From assembly GCA_037953625.1 (NCBI GenBank), contig CM075652.1:75049501-75113500 (forward strand): a stretch of 64,000 nt of DNA. Reading direction: 5' to 3'. Under the pieces are notes generated by a model. The model made no database searches. It was not told where the DNA came from and saw nothing but the letters and a program-made list of their open reading frames with translations. The translations under genes were made by a program, and so were the position numbers. Origin of the DNA: Crotalaria pallida (Eukaryota; Streptophyta; Magnoliopsida; Fabales; Fabaceae). Shown in pieces: positions 32,180 through 42,512 of the stretch (the first letter of the stretch is position 1; the number at the start of each line of letters is the position of its first letter).

Positions 32180-33397
32180 TCTCGGAGAGAGATGAAGAAG
32201 ATGGTTGGGAGGACTTGAAAGAGAGATGGGTTGAGAGAGAGCGAAACATATTGGGATAAAGAGGTGAGTGAGTAAATTTTGTAATTGTTCCTCGCCCTAT
32301 AGTATCATCACCATCATTTGGTTTCATAAAAACGAGTTTCCAGACATAAGATAAATAATATGATCTACACAATATTTTAGGTCATAAAAAACTCTTTTTT
32401 TTTACCCATCATCAGTTCAACTATAGCCACCGACAGTTAGATGTTATTCCTGGTAATCGCAGCATCATCTGAGCTTCATTGCCTCCTTTAGGACTTATTA
32501 CTCTTGCTGCCTATGCACAGGAATAACACGAAACTTATTCGGGCTTCCAGTTGAGTGATGAATCTTATTTATTTTTATATACAGATATAAACAGGAATAT
32601 TAAAATGACCTTTAATATTATGTTACCATATTATAGTTCTTACTCCCAGCCAAACGTTCCTACTTCCCCATATGGTTCTGATACCAGGGAGGGTCCGGAA
32701 CCAGAAGGGGGGAGGAAACTTAAAAACGGAAAAGGAAAGTAGGGAATAGCAGGACTATTCTACATGCGATAATGATGCAGATGAATGATATATGAATAAA
32801 TTAAAGAGGACCAGAACCTTCTGGCGTAGCCGTGAAGAAGATCTGGAAACTATAAATAAAATTAAAGGGAACCAGAACCTTCTGGCATAACCGTGAAGGA
32901 AGATCTGGTGAGGGAGAAAGGGTAGAAAATAAAAATAGACAAAATTAAAAGAGGGGACCACAACCTTCTGGCATAACCGTGAAGGAAGATCTGGTGAGGG
33001 AGAAAGGGGAGAAAATGAAAGCAAACAGAAACTAAAACATGAATATGAAAATACTTTATTACATGAATAAAAGATTGAAAGACATAAACATAAAAGATTG
33101 AAAGACAGAAACTGAAGGAGGAGCTTACGAGATCTCAAAGGCTGGAATCTCTCCAAAACTCTCTCTGAAAGTCTCTCTCTCTAAAATTGTGTGTCTATTG
33201 AGAGCTCAAATGCTCTTTAAATAGACATCTTCAACTACTGTTTAAACAGTGTCGGTTGCAAAACCTGCACTGTGTACAATTATTTGGGTACTATTACAAC
33301 AGTTTAGGTAAAGTAAACCGGAACTATTACAACAGTATTTTACAACAATTAAATCAGAACTATTTCAACAGTATTTTAAAAAAATTTAATGAAAACT
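32180..33397 (-). promoter_or_regulatory. Pararetrovirus intergenic region: promoter, leader, primer-binding site
   Basis: Reading leftwards: TATA-like CTATTTAAAG (33224-33215), a GA/CT-rich start region (33120-33190), AATAAA (33060-33055) about 160 nt downstream, then a long leader with three tandem units, a primer-binding site TGGTATCAGAACC (32686-32674), and the movement-protein-like frame. A TATA box, a polyadenylation signal soon after it and a primer-binding site some 530 nt downstream is the arrangement of caulimovirid pregenomic RNA leaders. The site matches initiator tRNA-Met over ten bases. Confidence 0.6.
32810..32995 (-). repeat. Three tandem palindromic units in pararetrovirus leader
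   Basis: Units at 32810-32846, 32871-32908 and 32957-32995. Each contains CCAGAACCTTCTGG or a one-base variant, then a conserved CCGTGAAG block and AGATCTGG. Spacing is 61 then 86 bp. The plus-strand units 2 and 3 share longer flanks (GTGAGGGAGAAAGGG), so they are the more recent duplication. Confidence 0.8.
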
Positions 33398-34289
33398 CTA
33401 GTCATCATCCAGGTTGACACCAAAGCAATCATCTTCATTTTCTTCTTCCTCATCAGATGATGGGAGCTTCGTTTTCGAAGTTTCTAATTGATCCGCTTGT
33501 AATAATTTGAGGATGTTTTGAAGATTTTCTTCTAGCGAATTATTTGAGGTTGAGGCGGCAAGAGCTGCTGTGATTTTAGCCCTTTGATTAATAAATTTAC
33601 AAGTGTCTGGATCAGCTACTTTGAGGAAGGTTGGATTCCTGCTGAACCAAAGATTAACTCCTTCTTTGGTGGATGGGCAAAGTCAAAGTTGGCCCACCAT
33701 TTGTGATAAGCTTCCCGTTGTAATAAGGGAAGTCCCATACTAGTGAGATAAATATACTTCCACTGGAAGATCCATGCTAGTGATAGCTTAGAACAAAAGT
33801 GGAGACTGAATGGGATATGTTTGTCTTCTAAATTGATTCTAGATTTGAAATGTTGATATCCTTCATTTACAGGTTGGGGAAGGATGTCATTTGGTGGTCC
33901 AAAGAAAATCCATCACTGGATAAACCAATGGGGAAACACATAATTAATGTTTCTTTTAAAATAAATTAACCATGAGTGGCTGAAAGTTTGATTTTGGAAC
34001 CAGAACACATTGGTCCAGGCTTGAACATAATCCCAAAAATTAAAACCTGCGGGATCAAATGGTTGAGAAAATTTTTGTATTTTATTAAGATTGGTCCCAA
34101 ATTGAGAAGGGGTTAATACTTTAAGGATTTGGAATGTGGAATGGATTATCAAGGTCTTATCAGTTGGGGATTTATGGTGTTTTATGGAGATGGAGTCAGT
34201 GTCTACGAGAATAAATTCGTAGAACCTCTGAGTTTTGTTTAGGGATAAAGGCTGAAATTGAAAATCTTTGGGAAAGATTCGGGAGGGAA
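33398..34289 (-). pseudogene. Pararetrovirus second ORF, C-terminal part
   Basis: Continuation of the frame that starts at 46694, split by element D. It opens at the GGGAA target duplication and runs to a TAG at 33398-33400 after an acidic tail (DDEEENEDD-like). A TGA at 33913-33915 replaces a tryptophan-type codon and a one-base shift lies near 33672. The protein is aromatic-rich in the middle (FWDYVQAW, FWFQNQTF). I do not know its function. Its position between RNase H and the intergenic region matches the unknown-function second ORF described for florendoviruses. Confidence 0.55.
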
Positions 34290-34505
34290 TGTAACATCCT
34301 CAATTTTTGATTTCGTTTAGAAGTGTTAATTTGTATTAGTATTATTAAGTGTTTAGGATTAGTATTGAGCTAAGTGTAGAATGGTATGAGTTAAGAATAG
34401 GTTAGATTGTGTTTAGAGTGTAGGCCTTAGTGTTCAACTAAGTTAAATTGGGAGGTAATAGCTTAGAAGCCTTAGAAGTATGAAAGAAAGCCAATTTTCA
34501 ATGAG

Positions 34506-34662
34506 TTAATCGATTAATGATAGCGTTAATCGATTAGATTTTAAGCCACTTTCAGCCACTACTCGATTAAGGTATGGCTTAATCGATTAAGTTTTGAGGC
34601 ACTTTCTGCACTAATCGATTAAGGGTTATGTTAATCGATTAAGGGCCGAGTTAATCGATTAA
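34506..34662 (+). promoter_or_regulatory. Array of TTAATCGATTAA palindromes with 20-bp spacing
   Basis: Seven sites starting at 34506, 34526, 34559 (half-site), 34579, 34611, 34631 and 34651. Spacings are 20, 33, 20, 32, 20, 20. They form three groups repeating every 52-53 bp, and within a group neighbours lie exactly two helical turns apart. The sequence between sites is not conserved. About 215-370 bp into the LTR, upstream of the leader, so an enhancer role is plausible. Confidence 0.8.
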
Positions 34663-35566
34663 CCGCTGTGTTTAAGTCATAGAACACGTGTTCAAAGACT
34701 CATTTTCCCATGGTTTCTTTCTCTCTCTACTCGAGCTCCCCTTCTCTTTTCTCTTAGGGCTTTGAATTTCTTCATGTAATCTTCAAAGTTTTATGAAATC
34801 AAAGTCCCAAATCAATCACCCATCATCCTCTCACTAATTCTCTACCCAATGATCTCTCATTTGTTGTCTCTTCTCACTTTCCCCAAATCACCATAAACCC
34901 CAAATATGTGCAATCCTTTATTTGAAGTCTTCTAGTCATACAAGAAGCTTGGAAAAAGACTAAGGGGCAAGGATTAAGGAGCTAGGAGCATTGGTTGGAG
35001 CTTTCTCTAGGATTTGTGAGGTTCTCCTCTACCCTCCAAGAGGTAAGGGGTTTAACTTGGGATTAGCTTAGGGGAAATATTAGAAACTAGTAATTGGAAT
35101 TTAATTAGGTATATTTAGATGATTGGTTGTAATTAGGATCAAGAGAAAATAGTTTAGTCTAGAAAACCCTAAGTGATGGTATACTATGTATGTAATTGGT
35201 TATGTTTAATGCTTTAAATTATGTGTAGTTGATAATTGTTGCTTTTATGTATGTTGTGAGATGCTTGCTAATTATGGACTTGAGTTATTATTAGTTATGC
35301 ATGTAACACCCCTAATTTTCGTCTCCCGGATAATAGGAAATTAATAATAAAAGTTTTATTATTAATTTATAGAAATTTTCCAAGTTTATGTTTTGGTATT
35401 TAATTAGCCTAAAATATAAAAATAAGTTGGAATATTTTTATATGGAAAATAAATGCAAAATATAAGGATATTGCATTTTAGTCCCTGAATTAGGACTTAA
35501 AGGTAATATTGAAAAGATTCTTGGATGGAAAGATTTAAAAATATTAATTTTTAAATTTGTACTGAT

Positions 35567-37066
35567 CTAACCGGTTAGTAATGCCCTGTAACCGGTTAGA
35601 CGATGAACCCAGAAACTATGTTAGTGGGTTTTGATGAGTAATCACTTGATTAATCACGGAATTCGCCACGAAATCAGCCTTAGATCAGTGGAAAACACGC
35701 GTCGGTATGCATGGCACTGAAATTCCTCTATATAAGCCAGTTTTGTTGACGAAATTAGGGTTGATTTTCTGAAATTGGGAATGGAGGCTCTGTTTAGGGT
35801 TCTAAGTTTCATCTCTGAAATTCTTCGTTGATTTTGAGAGGTAGACTCTGAGTGATACACGAACACGAAGCTTACATCCAAAGCTTCGTGTTGATACAAA
35901 ATTTGCAAGCCAAGAGTATGTGTGGAAGGAGGAATCAATCTTGGAAGCTAGGAGTTGGAAACTGAGTTCTGTGCCCTTCCTGTTCTGGAAGCTGAATTTC
36001 AGCTTTGATTTTGGTAAGTACAGTCCACCATTAAGCCTCAAATCTCTTTGATTCTCTAGTGCATGTTACCTATTTTGAGTCCTAATTGTTTTCCCCAATT
36101 TCTTTGGCCAATTGCTATGTCAAATCTTCTGGTCTTTGGACCTTGTTGATGGAATTCGTGGCTGAGAACAAAACCTTGGGTTTGTGAGAAATCTGTGGAG
36201 TTTTCTTCAAGATCAGTGTTAATCTTCATCAAACTTTGTCTTAAGGTATGGGAGAAGTCTACCTTATACTAGATTTAGACTAAAAATCAAGTGAAGTAGG
36301 ATTTGAGTTAACAAAACTCAAAAGGGCATTATGTGTTTAAAGCACAAAGGCTTGGAGGCCAAATTTTGACTCAATTCTGTGTTGAGCAAATTTAAATGGA
36401 TGCATGCAAGTGATTTAAGGTTTAAAATCAGAAATTAATTGTTGATTATGAGTTTTGTGGTATTGATTGATGTTTGTATTGATTTTTATGCAAATTGATA
36501 CCTTAAGCTTGATGCATGCAAACTAAATGTGTTTCTGGGTATGAACATATTGTTTTTAAGGCATATGAACTCTGAGAATGTGAAAATTGGGTTAGATTTG
36601 AGGAATGAAAAGAATGATTTGTTAAAACTCTTGTTTTAATGGACTGACTGCATAATCTAACCGGTTACTCGATAATTGTAACCGGTTAGACACTGCAAAA
36701 CTTCAAAAGAAAATCAGTTTACAAAACAGTCCTGAAGTCTTACTAATTTTGCTCAAATCTATACTTCAATTCCAATGGAAACAATCTGATAATGAGTTAA
36801 TAATGTTGCCTTGGTTCAGATTTAAGGTTAAGGGTTATTTCCTTAAATTAATGAGATGATTTCAAGAGGAAATTATGCTCTTTTGGAAATAAAATGTGAT
36901 TTAGACTTTTGAATGATAAAAAAAAATGTTTTTGAGGTATAAAACAATGTTAAACTTGTTTATGGATTGGGTAAAGAATTCAAGAAAAAGGGTTTTTCTG
37001 AATTACAAAGGTAAACAGTTCAGGTCTGTAATTCTAACTGGTTAGCCTGAAACTGTAACCGGTTAG
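35567..37066 (+). promoter_or_regulatory. Three pairs of TAACCGGTTA palindromes, each 21 bp apart
   Basis: TAAC starts lie at 35568 and 35589, 36658 and 36679, 37035 and 37056, that is 21 bp in every pair. The second member is always preceded by TG. Spacer sequences otherwise differ. The palindrome joins two CNGTTR-type MYB core sites head to head, so a MYB-family dimer is a possible ligand (inference). Pair 1 is upstream of the TATA box, pairs 2 and 3 are in the predicted intron. Confidence 0.75.
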
Positions 37067-37314
37067 TACCTGAATCTGAAAAATAAAAAGTTAAGTTTTT
37101 AAATGTCATTGGCTATGTTTTTCCCAATCTAAGTTTAAGGGCATGTTTTGAGAATTCTAAGGAGAATTTTGTGCCAAAAATTTATGCCTCAAATAAATCA
37201 TTCAAAGGAGAAATTGGAATATTTCTAAATCACAGTAATTAATGTAAAGATAAAACCAACCCTGCTATTTGTGCATCCATATAGACTGGAAGTTTGGTTG
37301 GTAGGAACGTTTAT

Positions 37315-37534
37315 CATATTCTGGGAATATGAGGAGGGTACTCCGGGAGTACCAAATTGTAACCTACTTGATGACACGTTATAGATATGTGGCCAGTGTC
37401 CGGGACCTGGTTTTTATGCGTTCTAGGAACGTATGCGTTCTGGGAACGTGGTGCACACTCCGGGAGTGATGCTTATTATCCAAGTATGGTTCAGCATTAC
37501 GTTCTGGGAACGAATGTCGGTGTTCCGGGAACAC
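37315..37534 (+). repeat. Array of eight TC-NGG-GA hairpins with covarying arms
   Basis: Centres near 37323, 37345, 37402, 37425, 37442, 37462, 37506 and 37527. Examples: CATATTCTGGGAATATG, GGTACTCCGGGAGTACC, CACTCCGGGAGTG, GTGTTCCGGGAACAC. The centre TC(T/C)GGGA is nearly constant (one TCTAGGA), while arm bases change in complementary fashion. Lies at the 3' end of the predicted S1 intron. Confidence 0.85.
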
Positions 37535-37757
37535 AAGGATGTATTGGATGGACGTCCAAGATGGACTTTTAGAGGCCTCAGTTGTGGATAGAAAATCATA
37601 CATCATGCCACTTGCATTATAAGAGTTATAATGTTGAAAATTGGTGTGCTCATATGTATTTGCATTATTATCTGTCCATGACATACTTGTGTTTGTAATT
37701 TTAGTCTTTATCAATTATGTATATGTGTATGCTTACTCCCTGTGCCCTGTTTAGGTG

Positions 37758-38231
37758 ATGTCCAGATACCTAGCTTGCATCGAGATACGCCCTATCCCTA
37801 GTGGTATATGGACGTATGAGGAGCACCGTGCCACTTTTGAGGGGGAGGTGGAGATCACTCTCTACCACCCTAACCCTCTGGTACGAGTGCGACCTCGTCA
37901 ATTTAGGATCCCATTAGTCTATACTATGCATATTCCACCCTTTTATACATATAGAGGACCACCCCCGACTCGACCTATGCGTCGTTTTCATAGTTTTCGT
38001 TTTAGAGCTGCCACTCGTTCTCATCCTTTCTCCCATAGAGTTGTCACTAAGGAGACTCCTTCTCCTGTTCCGACTGACTTCGATAGGACTGCTTCTGCAG
38101 ATCCCAAACCCAGTGGTGGGTTCTCCACACAGTCGGGCGAGGTCGAGGAGGACCCTGTGGAGGATGAGAGCGAGGAGGAGGTGCATGTCGAGCCGACTGT
38201 TTCTGCTAGAGGTGGACCCGCTGGTTCATAG
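37758..38231 (+). CDS. Hypothetical 157-aa ORF in S1, starting at predicted exon 2
   Basis: ATG at 37758, four bases after the predicted acceptor TTTAG (37754). I recognise no family. The N-terminal half is rich in arginine, proline and aromatic residues (PIPSGIWTYEEHRATFEGE, RVRPRQFRIP), the C-terminal half is acidic (VEEDPVEDESEEEVHVEP). No signal peptide or membrane segment. A coding region inside an LTR is unusual and it may be chance, but its codon-clean length and its position right after an acceptor site deserve note. Confidence 0.35.
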   Translation: MSRYLACIEIRPIPSGIWTYEEHRATFEGEVEITLYHPNPLVRVRPRQFRIPLVYTMHIPPFYTYRGPPPTRPMRRFHSFRFRAATRSHPFSHRVVTKETPSPVPTDFDRTASADPKPSGGFSTQSGEVEEDPVEDESEEEVHVEPTVSARGGPAGS

Positions 38232-38484
38232 GAGCCTGCATAGCGTAGATGTTTTGGATCCTAGATCCTAGGGATAGAGCTGTGGAGGATCTGAGGAGCT
38301 GCTGAGGACACGGATGACCTGCTCTGGGACTTCTGCTTTTGGAGTTTGTCATATATTGTATATATTTGAGAGGTCTTAGAGTGAAGTTCTATTTTATGCA
38401 GCCGGTTTGTATATGTTTTCACAAACTCTTGCTATCTCGACTTATGTTACTTGCTACTGACTATACTGATGGGGTTTTATGTTA

Positions 38485-38486
<2 letters not shown>

Positions 38487-38517
<31 letters not shown>
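38487..38517. repeat. (AT)n microsatellite
   Basis: About 15 AT repeats within S1. Confidence 0.9.
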
Positions 38518-38520
<3 letters not shown>

Positions 38521-40221
38521 TTTTATTTACCTCAGCAGTGCCCCATAAGTATTATTTTTACTTCTGCGAACTCTGATTTCTATTTGAAAAGGATTCGGCA
38601 ATAAGTTTATATTTTATATATTCAAATCCAACTCGAGAGACAAACAATATGTTTTAATAAGAACTACGAATAATGTTCTCTATAATTAAGGAAATGTTCT
38701 CTCGAGAGCCTTTTCGAAATTAAGATATTACTAAGCCGAATTCAAATAATGGTTTATGTTAAAAAATGGTTTATGATCGAGCAAGTACTAATTCAAAAAG
38801 GAAAAATTTTCTAGTCCTAATTTTGATAGCAAGTATTCAACTATTTGGAAATATTACTTATTTTCAAAATACAAAAGAGAGCGTCACAATGCATAACCTA
38901 GAGACAAGTAATTTCCAATTGAGTGGAGCCACTCTAAAATGATTTTTGATAGAACAAAAAGGGCTTCAATCTCAATTGGAAAGTACTTGATTGTTGAATC
39001 ATGCATGGTGCAAAAGGGGACGTTAGGAGTCGGGGAAAAACACACGTCTTTTGATTGATGAGGGCAAAAGTAAATTATTAGAATTATTATGGAGAACTTT
39101 GATCTTGCACAGGACATGGGTTTGATTCCCGTGTTGCATATTGGTTCTATGCAAACTATAATAATTCTATTGCTTTGGCTCCTTTTGGCCAGTCGAGGGT
39201 GATTTCTGCTAAAGCCAATTTGGACAAATCAACCCAAATTGCACGAGGGACCTTCCTAAGTGGAGGTGAAGTATCCAACTGTAGGTTGACAAATACTTAT
39301 TCCTGGTCGGTTTTTCCCCAGAGTAGAGGTTGTATGTGAGGATATGAAATTGTTAATGAAAAGGGAAAAGTAAAGTGTTAAAGTAAAGTGTTAAAGTGAA
39401 AGTGAAAGTGTGGAAGAAGATTGCATAAATGGGTTAATTCAACGAATCCGACCAAATTGCTCAAGTTAAATAAAATGGAATAAATTATGTAATATTGGAT
39501 TCCTGAATTAAAACATTTAAAGTGTGACGTGCATAGCATAGCCATGTAAGTGCATACTGCATTATTATACTAATAGTGTGTATCGTTTTATAATGATTAT
39601 TGCCATTGTTAAATTCATTTCTAAAAGTGCTTGATAATATGAGTATGCCTAGTTAAGTCTTATTATTATTTTCTAATGTTTTCTCCAATCTAAATTCGAG
39701 TTACTCACCCTTACATGTTGATATTTTATGTACGCATTGCGAGGATCCACCTACTGTTCCCTCTGCCGAGGATCACTACACTCCTCCTGATGGAGTGTAG
39801 TTGCATTATCATACTTTGGACTAGCTGCACTCTATAGTTTTATATTTTGATGCTTATACTATGGCTACCACTTTGATGTAAATATTTATATGAAATGTGA
39901 TGGTTGTGAGGATGGCTAATCATCCATTCTTTTGATGTAAATTGTAGTTTTCTTTAAAGCACAACCTATTTTGGAGTGTATGCAAACTCTTATAAGTTTT
40001 TATGGACTTGTAAAACAGATGATTTCATGTTGATGATATTCTCTTATGCTAGTGGGCATAAGTAATGAAAGAATGTGTAATTAAAGTTGTCTGATTTCTG
40101 ACAGGTTATATAATTAAGCATTGTGGAAAGTCCGATTTATAGACGAACCCTTGCGAAAAATTTTCTTAATTTTGCCTAATTGCATTAAAATTTATTAGAG
40201 TAAAATAGGGGTGTTACAATA

Positions 40222-40232
40222 TGGTATCAGAG
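40222..40232 (+). other. Primer-binding site of element D (tRNA-iMet)
   Basis: TGGTATCAGAG three bases after the LTR end at 40218; same initiator-Met type as element B. Confidence 0.9.
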
Positions 40233-40423
40233 AAGTGGTTGCATTCCTCGGCTGTGGAGTACGGTTTTTCCTACTCCCAAAGTGTTACTCCACATGAGAG
40301 TAACATTAAAGTAGTTAGTAATTAGTTTATTTTCGTTCCTAGGCAATTAGTTAGTTAGTTCCAGTTATTAATTTTCTTAGTAGATGTGATTATTACTAAT
40401 CGCTCTTTGATTCCAGGTTTAGT

Positions 40424-40718
40424 ATGGCGGCTCGACAAAATCGAGTATTTGAAAGAATATCCGAGGTCTTGGAGGACCTAGCTCGGACCAATGCCAATCA
40501 GACCAATATTCTGGAGAATTTGGTGCAGGCCAGTGCTCAACAGGCCCAAAATGCTAATCATCAGCCTCAAGCAGTAGCTCATGGTATAACATAATTTAAG
40601 AAGTTGGATCCCCCAAGGTTTGTGGGTGGGTTTGATCCGACAGGAGCCCAGCAGTGGTTGAAGGAAATAGAGAAGATTTTCAAGTCCTTTCCATGTTCTG
40701 ATGTGGAGAAGGTGACGT
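40424..40718 (+). pseudogene. Gag N-terminus of element D
   Basis: ATG at 40424 reads MAARQNRVFERISEVLEDL, with the same layout as Gag of element B (LENLVQ, then FVGGFDPTGAQQWL). A TAA at 40592-40594 interrupts it, and a small deletion near 40718, just before MLSGEA, shifts the frame into the next block. Confidence 0.8.
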
Positions 40719-42512
40719 ATGCTTTCGGGTGAGGCGAAATCTTGGTGGGGGGACACCAGTCATTTCCTGGAGCCTGAAGGGAGACAGATTTCATGGGAGT
40801 TGTTCAAGGAGAGGTTCTTGGACAAGTTCTTTCCAGAGGATGTTCGGAGGAAGAAAGAGATAGAATTCTTGGAGTTAAAGCAAGGGGCTATGTCTGTTGG
40901 GGAGTATGTATCCATGTTTGAGGAGCTGATTAAATTCTCTCCATATTATCAGCATCATCCAGATGAAGGTTCTAAGTGCATCAAGTTTGAGAATGGTCTT
41001 CGGCCCGAGATTAAGTTGGCTCTTGGATATCAGGGGATTCAGAATTTCCCACAGTTGGTGAATATGTGCAGGATGTATGAAGGAGATTTAAAGGTGAAGG
41101 AGGCAAATGATAAGAGTATAAGGGTGACTCAGAAGGTTGGTGGGCCAGTGAGGGACAAGGGTAAGGGACCTTCCATCCAAAGGAACCACCCCTACCCAAC
41201 TCCCAAGTTTGTGGATAACAAGGCTAAGGGGGTAGTGGGGAAAGCAGCAGTGCCAGCTACCGCTCCTGGATTTGTTCCATCTTTTCCACAATGCAAGCAT
41301 TGTGGAAAGTTTCACAGGGGTACTTGTTGGAGGGTGTTGTATGCTGGTCAACCAGGTCAGATTGGTCCTTGTTTCATTTGTAAGCAGGTTGGACATCGTG
41401 CTGCCAATTGTCCAAATCAAGTCCAGGGTAAGGGTGCACCAGTGGGTCAATCTGGAGGAGTTCAACCAGCAGTGTATGGTAGGGTGTATGCTATGAGTGG
41501 TGTGGAGGCGGAGCAGTCAGAGGAACTCATCAGAGGTACTGGTTTTATCAATGGAATGCCTTGCAATGTTTTATTTGATAGTGTAGCAACTCATTCATTT
41601 ATATCCTTAGATTGTGTTACTAAATTAGATTTGCCTATTATAGAAGTTTCCTTTAAACTCATAGTGTCTACCCCAACAAACCCCTCAGTTTCTACCTCTC
41701 ACATGTGTCCAAATTGTACCCTCACGATACATGACCACACATTCCACATTAACCTCATATGTCTACCCTTAACCCAATTAGACATTATCTTAGGAATGGA
41801 CTGGATGTCAGAAAACCACATTATGATAGATTGCCACAAAAAGACCATAATTTTCCCTCAACCCAAAGAACCAAAGTTAAATTTAGCTGCTTTAGAAACC
41901 GACAAAGAACCATCTCTTCACCAAATCCCTATAGTGAATGAGTTCCCAGAGGTGTTTCCTGATGAGGTGCCTGGTTTACCTCCGGTGCATGAGGTAGAGT
42001 TCAGTATTGATTTGGTACCCGGTACTGAACCTATTTCTTTGGCTCCCCATAGAATGGCTCCAGTTGAATTGGTGGAGTTGAAGAAGCAGCTGGAGGATAT
42101 GTTGGCTAAGAAGTTTATTAGGCCTAGTGTCTCACCCTGGGGTGCACCGGTTTTTTTTGTTAAGAAGAAGGACGGGAGCCTCAGATTGTGTGTGGATTAC
42201 AGGCAGCTGAATAAGGTGACAATCAAGAATAAGTATCCTCTCCCACGCATCGATGATTTGATGGACCAATTGCGTGGTGTAGCGGTGTTTTCCAAGATCG
42301 ATCTTCGATCTGGCTATCACCAAATCAGAGTTAAAGAAGAGGATATACCCAAGACTGCTTTTAGATCGCGGTATGGCCACTATGAGTATGTGGTAATGTC
42401 GTTCAGTCTAACCAATGCCCTTGCAGTTTTTATGGACTATATGAATCGGATATTCCAACCTTACTTGGACTCCTTTGTAGTTGTCTTCATTGACGATATT
42501 CTTATATACTAA
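40719..42512 (+). pseudogene. Gag, protease and RT of element D
   Basis: About 597 codons. Gag core (SGEAKSWW, FLDKFFPEDVRRKKEIEFL, QGAMSVGEY), zinc-binding CKHCGKFHRGTCW and CFICKQVGHRAANC (41290-41410). The protease active site reads LFDSVATHSFIS: the glycine of the DSG triad is valine, so it is probably inactive. RT has WGAPVFFVKKKDGSLRLCVDYR, YPLPRIDDL, and VFIDDILIY with the catalytic DD. MSFSLTNALAVF departs from the usual MPFGLTNAPA. A TAA at 42510-42512 stops it directly after ILIY. Confidence 0.9.

Larger units (their letters stand above)
35302..38888 (+). mobile_element. Solo LTR S1 inside the 5' LTR of D
   Basis: 3,587 bp from TGTAACACCCC to GAGCGTCACA, flanked by ATGCA (35297-35301 and 38889-38893). 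The right LTR of D has an uninterrupted TTATGCATAACC at 44755-44766, the empty site. There is no internal direct repeat, primer-binding site or pol, so it is a solo LTR or a single-LTR-like unit. It holds a TATA box TATATAAG (35729-35736), a donor G|GTAAGTA (36014), an acceptor TTTAG|GTG (37754) and a 157-codon ORF. Confidence 0.85.
34290..40218 (+). repeat. 5' LTR of element D (contains S1)
   Basis: TGTAACATCC to GGGGTGTTACA. Uninterrupted length about 2.3 kb. It contains a TTAATCGATTAA array (34506-34662), a G-box palindrome GAACACGTGTTC (34682-34693), a CT-rich leader (34715-34770), a donor GAG|GTAAGG (35043) and the matching acceptor region near 39728, where AG has become AT. From 38889 on it aligns with 44756-46130 of the right LTR. 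Confidence 0.9.

Noticed and set aside
37755..38231. Host gene captured by S1
   Set aside because: No homology recognised and no intron-exon pattern of its own; kept only as a low-confidence ORF.
39110..39140. B box-like GGTTTGATTCCC in the LTR of D, as if a tRNA or SINE
   Set aside because: No convincing A box or tRNA fold; part of the LTR in both copies.
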